Source: Vibrio hepatarius
GTDB lineage: Bacteria; Pseudomonadota; Gammaproteobacteria; Enterobacterales; Vibrionaceae
Assembly (NCBI RefSeq): GCF_011806575.1
Contig: NZ_JAATOO010000004.1
Location: 62,001 to 126,000, forward strand
Direction: 5' to 3'
DNA length: 64,000 nucleotides
Below, piece after piece: positions 59,262 through 64,000 of the stretch. Position 1 is the first letter of the stretch, and every line of letters begins with the position of its first letter. The position numbers were made by a program, and so were the translations under genes. The notes beneath the pieces were generated by a model. It searched no databases. It had not been told where the DNA came from and was given only the letters and a program-made list of their open reading frames with translations.

Positions 59262-60233
59262 TTATAATACGATTCTATCGGCCAGATGGCTGACCGCCAA
59301 TGCAAAGTAGTAAGAGCGATTCCACTTCATCAACACATTGTAGTTATTGTAGACGAGGTAAACACGACCACTGGCATCATCCGGTGCAATCAACCACGCT
59401 TTGATGTCTTCATCGAGTTTCGGCAACGGGCGGCCGTCGTAACGCGTGATGCCCATTTTACTCCACTCTTGAAGATACTTGCCCTTCTCTTCACTACGAC
59501 CTTGGATGCTGGTATCAAAGCCATGAGGCAGTTTTACTTGGCGTCCCCAAGTGTATATATCTTGCCAACCTGATTGGCTCAGATAGTTGGCAGCCGAGGC
59601 AAACACGTCAGCTTCGGTATTCCAGATGTCTTTCTTCCCGTCGCCATTACCATCTGCAGCGAACGACAAGAACGAACTCGGCATAAACTGGCACTGTCCC
59701 ATCGCCCCCGCCCAAGAGCCTTTCATTTCTTGCGCCGAAATGTGTCCTTGTTCGAGGATGGTCAGCGCCGCCATCGTTTCTTTGCGGAAAAACTCTTCGC
59801 GTCGTCCGTCGTAAGCCATCGTCGACAACGCATCAATCACACTGTAGTGGCCCGTAAAGCGACCAAAGTTACTTTCTACACCCCAAAGCGCGACGATAAA
59901 TCTTGGCTGTACACCGTATTTTTCACCAATTTTCACTAACTCTTCGTAGTGCTTTTCGTACAGCTCTTTGGCTTGTTTTACTTTCCAATCTGGCACCGCG
60001 CGCGGAATGTACTCATCCAGCGTGAGCTTTTTCTCAGGCTGGTTGCGATCCGCTTTAATCGCTCTTGGTTTGTAAGTGACATCTTCAAACGCCACAGAAA
60101 TAACCTGTTCCGAAATCCCTTTGGTTCTTGCTTCCTGTTTTAATCCTTCGACGTACTGAGCAAACTCTGCCTCATTGGCAAACACTGAGCTAGCAATCGT
60201 AGTACCTAGTATCACTGACAATAACTTCTTCAC
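59262..60233 (-). CDS. mltB: Membrane-bound lytic murein transglycosylase B family
   Basis: Cleaves the glycan strands of peptidoglycan to 1,6-anhydromuropeptides. The start is GTG at 60233 (VKKLLSVILGT) behind AGGAGG; an in-frame TTG upstream is rejected. The 323-residue protein has a signal peptide ending near VFAN without an obvious lipobox, so it may be soluble in the periplasm. The catalytic glutamate is in ALWGVESNFGRFTG; SWAGAMGQCQFMPSSFLSFAADGNGDGKKDIWN is the SLT_2 family core. Confidence 0.92.
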   Translation of the reverse strand: MKKLLSVILGTTIASSVFANEAEFAQYVEGLKQEARTKGISEQVISVAFEDVTYKPRAIKADRNQPEKKLTLDEYIPRAVPDWKVKQAKELYEKHYEELVKIGEKYGVQPRFIVALWGVESNFGRFTGHYSVIDALSTMAYDGRREEFFRKETMAALTILEQGHISAQEMKGSWAGAMGQCQFMPSSFLSFAADGNGDGKKDIWNTEADVFASAANYLSQSGWQDIYTWGRQVKLPHGFDTSIQGRSEEKGKYLQEWSKMGITRYDGRPLPKLDEDIKAWLIAPDDASGRVYLVYNNYNVLMKWNRSYYFALAVSHLADRIVL

Positions 60234-60275
60234 ATTGCCCTCCTTGAGCAACTTCTTGAAGCGAGTCCGCTGTAA

Positions 60276-60563
60276 TTATTCTTCGGACTGCTGACGAGCT
60301 TTCTTTTGCTCTTTGTATTCATCTAACAGATTCTTTGGTGGTGGCGGTAACTGTAGGAAAAACCCGTCCGTTTCCAAAGACTGCTTCACTTTTTCAATAT
60401 CGACTGAGGCAAATTGACGCCCGTCTAACTTGATCATCATAACCATGGTAGGTTTGCCAAACATCTGCATCAATGTGTCAGGAACTTGTGAAAAATCATC
60501 CTTTTTAGGGATGTAGAGGTAAGTGCCTTCTTTTTTAGAACTTTTGTAAATTGCACAAAGCAT
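60276..60563 (-). CDS. ycgL: YcgL domain protein
   Basis: A 95-residue cytoplasmic protein of the YcgL family (unknown function; alpha/beta fold). It opens with the family signature [18 protein letters not shown] and has [20 protein letters not shown] and [15 protein letters not shown]. Divergent from minC, as in E. coli and other gammaproteobacteria. It is upstream of mltB on the same strand with a 42-bp gap, so the two may be co-transcribed. Confidence 0.93.
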   Translation of the reverse strand: MLCAIYKSSKKEGTYLYIPKKDDFSQVPDTLMQMFGKPTMVMMIKLDGRQFASVDIEKVKQSLETDGFFLQLPPPPKNLLDEYKEQKKARQQSEE

Positions 60564-60726
60564 TGGGAAGCCTTTTGTCCGTTTCTATTCAATGAACGTC
60601 AATGTTTCGCTATTTTTTAACGCAAAACACTCAATTGAGCGCAAGATAACTTGCTGAGCTTATTTTGGGAATATAACATGACAACCCTAGTCTCAGGCAA
60701 CGTCCTTACGAGGTTCTCAGTAAAAG

Positions 60727-61389
60727 ATGTCACATTCACCCGACCTAAAAGGCAGTAGCTTTACATTGTCCGTTTTACACCTTAACGACAATGATATAGA
60801 AAAAACGGTCAATTTCCTCAATGAAAAAGTCGAACAAGCGCCGGCGTTTTTTGCATCCGCTCCGGTTGTCATCAATATTTCAAACGTTGATGGTGAGATT
60901 GATTTTCATACATTGAAACAAGGTATCGCTGACGCAGGGATGATTCCGGTCGGTGTCACGGGCTGTAAAGATAAGCGCACCCAAAATTTAGCGTCTGAAG
61001 CGTCTTTTGCAATTATGTCTGCAAGCAAATCTCCAAGTCAGGCGCCAGCAAAAATGGCGCCGACCAAAGTTGTTCGTGCGCCAGTGCGTTCAGGGCAGCA
61101 AATCTACGCTAAAGATTGCGATCTTGTGGTTCTTAACCACGTTAGCGAAGGTGCAGAAGTCATCGCTGATGGGTCTATCCATATTCACGGCACTTTGCGT
61201 GGACGTGCGATCGCAGGTGCAAGCGGAAACAAAGACGCGGTGATCATCTGTAACAAGCTCAACGCAGAGCTGATGTCTATCGCAGGTCATTACTGGCTTA
61301 CGGAACAATTTTCCGAAGAATATTGGCAACAAAAAGTATTGTTTAGCTTGAACGAAGACTCTCTCAAGTTCGAACTGTTAACGATTTAA
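60727..61389 (+). CDS. minC: Septum site-determining protein MinC
   Basis: Inhibitor of FtsZ ring assembly away from mid-cell. The 220-residue protein has an N-terminal FtsZ-interacting domain (~1-100), an Ala/Pro/Lys-rich linker (~105-120) and a C-terminal beta-helix ([43 protein letters not shown]) that dimerises and binds MinD. First gene of minCDE. Confidence 0.96.
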   Translation: MSHSPDLKGSSFTLSVLHLNDNDIEKTVNFLNEKVEQAPAFFASAPVVINISNVDGEIDFHTLKQGIADAGMIPVGVTGCKDKRTQNLASEASFAIMSASKSPSQAPAKMAPTKVVRAPVRSGQQIYAKDCDLVVLNHVSEGAEVIADGSIHIHGTLRGRAIAGASGNKDAVIICNKLNAELMSIAGHYWLTEQFSEEYWQQKVLFSLNEDSLKFELLTI

Positions 61390-61407
61390 GATAATAAGGA
61401 ACAAATA

Positions 61408-62220
61408 ATGGCACGCATTATTGTTGTAACGTCAGGTAAAGGCGGTGTGGGTAAAACCACATCTAGTGCCGCGATCGCGTCAGGTCTAGCGGTAAAAGGA
61501 AAGAAAACAGCAGTTATCGATTTTGATATTGGCTTGCGTAACCTCGACCTCATCATGGGTTGTGAGCGCCGCGTAGTCTACGACTTCGTTAACGTTATCA
61601 ACGGTGAAGCAACGCTAAACCAAGCGCTGATTAAAGATAAGCGCACCGATAACCTATTTATCTTGCCGGCTTCTCAAACGCGCGATAAAGACGCACTGAC
61701 TATCGACGGTGTGCGCCGCATTCTTGATGAGTTGGACGAGATGGGGTTTGACTTCATCATCTGTGATTCACCGGCGGGCATCGAGCAAGGTGCGCTAATG
61801 GCGCTGTACTTCGCAGACGAAGCGGTCATCACAACCAACCCTGAAGTCTCTTCTGTTCGTGACTCGGATCGAATCCTTGGTATTTTGGATTCTAAATCAT
61901 ACCGCGCAGAGCAAGGCTTGGAGCCAGTGAAGCAGCACCTGTTGCTGACTCGCTACAATCCAGCGCGCGTAAATCAAGGTGAAATGCTGAGCGTAGAAGA
62001 CGTAGAAGAGATCCTACACATTTCTCTTTTAGGCGTTATCCCTGAAAGTCAGGCGGTCCTTAACGCGTCAAACAAAGGTGTTCCGGTTAGCTTCGACGAA
62101 GAGTCTGACGCTGGCATGGCCTACAATGATACCGTAGAGCGTCTGCTCGGTGAGCAAGTGGATTTCCGCTTCCTGACTGAACAGAAAAAAGGAATCTTTA
62201 AACGACTATTTGGAGGCTAA
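61408..62220 (+). CDS. minD: Septum site-determining protein MinD
   Basis: Membrane-associated ATPase that oscillates pole to pole and recruits MinC. The 270-residue deviant Walker A ATPase has VTSGKGGVGKTT, switch residues DFDIGLRNLDLIMG, and ICDSPAGIEQGA. The C-terminus KKGIFKRLFGG is the amphipathic membrane-targeting helix. The ATG lies 18 bp after minC with AAGGA upstream. Confidence 0.97.
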   Translation: MARIIVVTSGKGGVGKTTSSAAIASGLAVKGKKTAVIDFDIGLRNLDLIMGCERRVVYDFVNVINGEATLNQALIKDKRTDNLFILPASQTRDKDALTIDGVRRILDELDEMGFDFIICDSPAGIEQGALMALYFADEAVITTNPEVSSVRDSDRILGILDSKSYRAEQGLEPVKQHLLLTRYNPARVNQGEMLSVEDVEEILHISLLGVIPESQAVLNASNKGVPVSFDEESDAGMAYNDTVERLLGEQVDFRFLTEQKKGIFKRLFGG

Positions 62221-62226
62221 ACCGGC

Positions 62227-62490
62227 ATGTCATTACTTGAATTTTTCCGTCCACAGAAAAAGACAACAGCAAATTTAGCCAAAGAGCGCTTACAGATCAT
62301 CGTGGCGGAGCGTCGCAGTCAAGACGACCCAGCGCCTTCATACTTACCACAACTTAAAGAAGACATCCTAAAAGTGATCGGTAAGTATGTAGCCATCGAC
62401 CCTTCTATGGTTGACCTAACGTTTGAACACAAAGACGACGACATTTCGGTGTTGGAGCTTAACGTTAAGCTACCAGAAGACGAGAAGTAA
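62227..62490 (+). CDS. minE: Cell division topological specificity factor MinE
   Basis: Stimulates MinD ATPase and drives the Min oscillation. The 87-residue protein starts [30 protein letters not shown], the membrane-binding N-terminus plus anti-MinCD helix, followed by the dimerising beta domain. It begins 6 bp after minD. A GAAGCCAGAA/TTCTGGCTTC hairpin (62514-62537), with only a poor T-run, follows and may end the transcript. Confidence 0.96.
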   Translation: MSLLEFFRPQKKTTANLAKERLQIIVAERRSQDDPAPSYLPQLKEDILKVIGKYVAIDPSMVDLTFEHKDDDISVLELNVKLPEDEK

Positions 62491-62569
62491 TCTGGCATTC
62501 CTTTTAATTGTTAGAAGCCAGAATTATTTCTGGCTTCGTCATTCCTACAGAACTTTTTAAGGTGATTGT

Positions 62570-64000
62570 TTAAACCTTAAACTGGTTCACCAATTCACGT
62601 AGTGCTTCCGCCCTTTCGGCTAAGCTATTTGCCGATTGAGCAGCAACATTTGCTTGTTCATTCGCTGACTGTGATGCATGAGAAATATACTCGACGTTTC
62701 TAGACACTTCATTACTTGCCGTTGACTGCTGTTCCGTAGCAGTAGCGATACTGTCAATCATTGTCGCTACATTCTGAGCACTGCTGACGATTTCGTCTAA
62801 GCTTGCACCCGCTTTCTTGGCTAAATCTAAGCCTTCATTTACAAGTTCAGATCCTACTTCCATACGCTCTACAGCACGTGAGGTTTCATTTTGAATCGCT
62901 TCGATCGATTGACCAATTTCTTTGGTCGCACCAGTTGTCCTATCAGCGAGTGCACGCACTTCGTCGGCGACCACTGCAAAACCGCGCCCCGCCTCTCCCG
63001 CTCGAGCTGCTTCAATCGCGGCATTGAGTGCGAGCAAGTTGGTTTGCTCGGCAATATCATTAATAACGGTAATAATTGTCCCAATTTCCGTTCCGCGTCT
63101 ACCGAGTTCTGCAACACTATTTGAAGAAGCAGCAACAGCCTCGCTGATCTGGTTCATTCCCGCTATGGTGTTTCTGACAACCTCACCGCCTGAGTTAGCT
63201 GCAACGCCAGCCGCTTGAGCCGTCGAAGTCGCTTCTGACGAATTGGAAGCCACATCTTGAATGCTCACTGCTATTTGTTCAATAGCCGCAGAGACTTGTA
63301 CAACTTTCCCGTTTTGTTCTTCAAGCTCTTTAGACATGGCACTATTAGCATCGGTGATTGTTCTGGATCCCTCGACAACTTCATCCGTCGTTAAGAGAAC
63401 TTGAGTAACCGCGTGGTTGGTTTTGTCGACCGCTTGGTTATAGCTGGCCGCCATCATGCCTAGCTCATCTTTAGAATCTATGTTGAGTTTCGACGTCAGA
63501 TCCCCTTTAGCCAATGCTTCAAGGCCTAGCGCCACCTCCCTGACAGGTTTAATAATCGCTTTTGAGACTATCCATGACACTAGAGAACCCAATATAATCG
63601 CCACAACCGTACCAGCCATTATCACTAGCTGAGCGGTTTGAGCGGCTGAGTCGGCTGAGGCCTGTCGTTTAGCCATCAATTCCGATTCAACGGCGACAAA
63701 CTCCTCAATCTGACTTCTGAACTTATCAAAATAGGCTTTGCCTTTCTCCTTACCAATATCCTCTGCTATATCGTTCATCGTCAGTGAGTCACCAATCGTA
63801 AACCTTAGATCGACCATAGGCTGAACCACATTTTTCTGCCATTCATCGATGACTACTTTCATTTCAGCCAACAGTTTTGTTTGCTCGGTGTTATCGCTAA
63901 CCTTTTCTGTTAGCATGCGAATAGATTGCTCAAATTGCTTGCTGCCCTGGTGATAAGGCGCTAAAAACTGCTCTTCGCCTGCTAATAAGTAACCACGCAT
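62570..64000 (-). CDS. Methyl-accepting chemotaxis protein, 5' end outside window
   Basis: At least 476 residues, running off the right edge; the Met codon at the edge is probably internal, because the segment [19 protein letters not shown] is the middle of a CHASE3-type sensor rather than an N-terminus. Visible parts: the end of the periplasmic helical sensor, a membrane helix (~118-142), HAMP (~145-195) and the signalling coiled coil with [40 protein letters not shown]. No CheR-docking pentapeptide. Distinct from the NIT-type receptor at 45371. Confidence 0.92.
   Translation of the reverse strand: MRGYLLAGEEQFLAPYHQGSKQFEQSIRMLTEKVSDNTEQTKLLAEMKVVIDEWQKNVVQPMVDLRFTIGDSLTMNDIAEDIGKEKGKAYFDKFRSQIEEFVAVESELMAKRQASADSAAQTAQLVIMAGTVVAIILGSLVSWIVSKAIIKPVREVALGLEALAKGDLTSKLNIDSKDELGMMAASYNQAVDKTNHAVTQVLLTTDEVVEGSRTITDANSAMSKELEEQNGKVVQVSAAIEQIAVSIQDVASNSSEATSTAQAAGVAANSGGEVVRNTIAGMNQISEAVAASSNSVAELGRRGTEIGTIITVINDIAEQTNLLALNAAIEAARAGEAGRGFAVVADEVRALADRTTGATKEIGQSIEAIQNETSRAVERMEVGSELVNEGLDLAKKAGASLDEIVSSAQNVATMIDSIATATEQQSTASNEVSRNVEYISHASQSANEQANVAAQSANSLAERAEALRELVNQFKV

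Overview
This window is a stretch of gammaproteobacterial chromosome that is almost certainly from the genus Vibrio (main chromosome). The evidence is the gene order tig-clpP-clpX-lon-hupB-ppiD-comEA-cmk-rpsA-ihfB-lapAB-pyrF, the ycgL-minCDE arrangement, Vibrio-like protein sequences, and a 283-bp inverted-repeat element of a kind I associate with vibrio genomes. No prophage, integron, CRISPR array, rRNA or IS transposase is visible. One tRNA is present. Species cannot be named from this alone.

Layout. 1-7.7 kb: the 3' end of ansA, the rarA-serS block with lolA, a SEC-C/UPF0149 protein, dusC and a membrane diguanylate cyclase. 7.8-12 kb: a three-gene ABC importer of the TrpXYZ/DUF534 type and a METTL25-like methyltransferase. 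12-29.3 kb: a dense housekeeping run, mostly on the minus strand: cysB, a membrane coiled-coil protein and miaE (both plus), pyrF, lapB, lapA, ihfB, rpsA, cmk, comEA, ppiD, hupB, lon, clpX, clpP, tig. This groups protein quality control (Tig, ClpXP, Lon, PpiD), nucleoid proteins (HU-beta, IHF-beta) and envelope LPS control (LapAB). 29.8-36.4 kb: a complete C4-dicarboxylate module, with DctB/DctD divergent or convergent to a dctPQM TRAP transporter whose promoter has a good sigma-54 element and an upstream palindrome. 36.6-43.2 kb: a two-component system followed by a Gts-like (glucose-type) ABC transporter, all on one strand. 43.3-50.9 kb: selO, an unlisted 33-codon membrane peptide gene, a NIT-domain chemoreceptor with a sigma-28 promoter, a large secreted protein with the domain plan of the biofilm matrix proteins RbmC/Bap1, and a small hypothetical. 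51.1-54 kb: the inverted-repeat element, a LysR regulator and two glutathione-transferase genes. 54.1-58 kb: an NhaC-family transporter behind tandem MetJ boxes (probable methionine transporter MetT), tRNA-Arg(UCU), folD behind a PurR box, and nupC behind a CRP-like site. 58.2-64 kb: a LysR regulator, mltB, ycgL, minCDE and the 3' part of a second chemoreceptor.

The most interesting non-gene signals are a structured leader with two mutually exclusive pairings between rarA and serS, an rpsA leader with GGA-loop hairpins, the DctD/sigma-54 control region, a 22-bp palindrome before the gts genes, and the repeat element whose terminal inverted repeat supplies the stop codon of a LysR gene. The most interesting protein is the RbmC/Bap1-like matrix protein at 47435-49978. 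Regulatory calls are pattern matches read by eye and have not been tested computationally.
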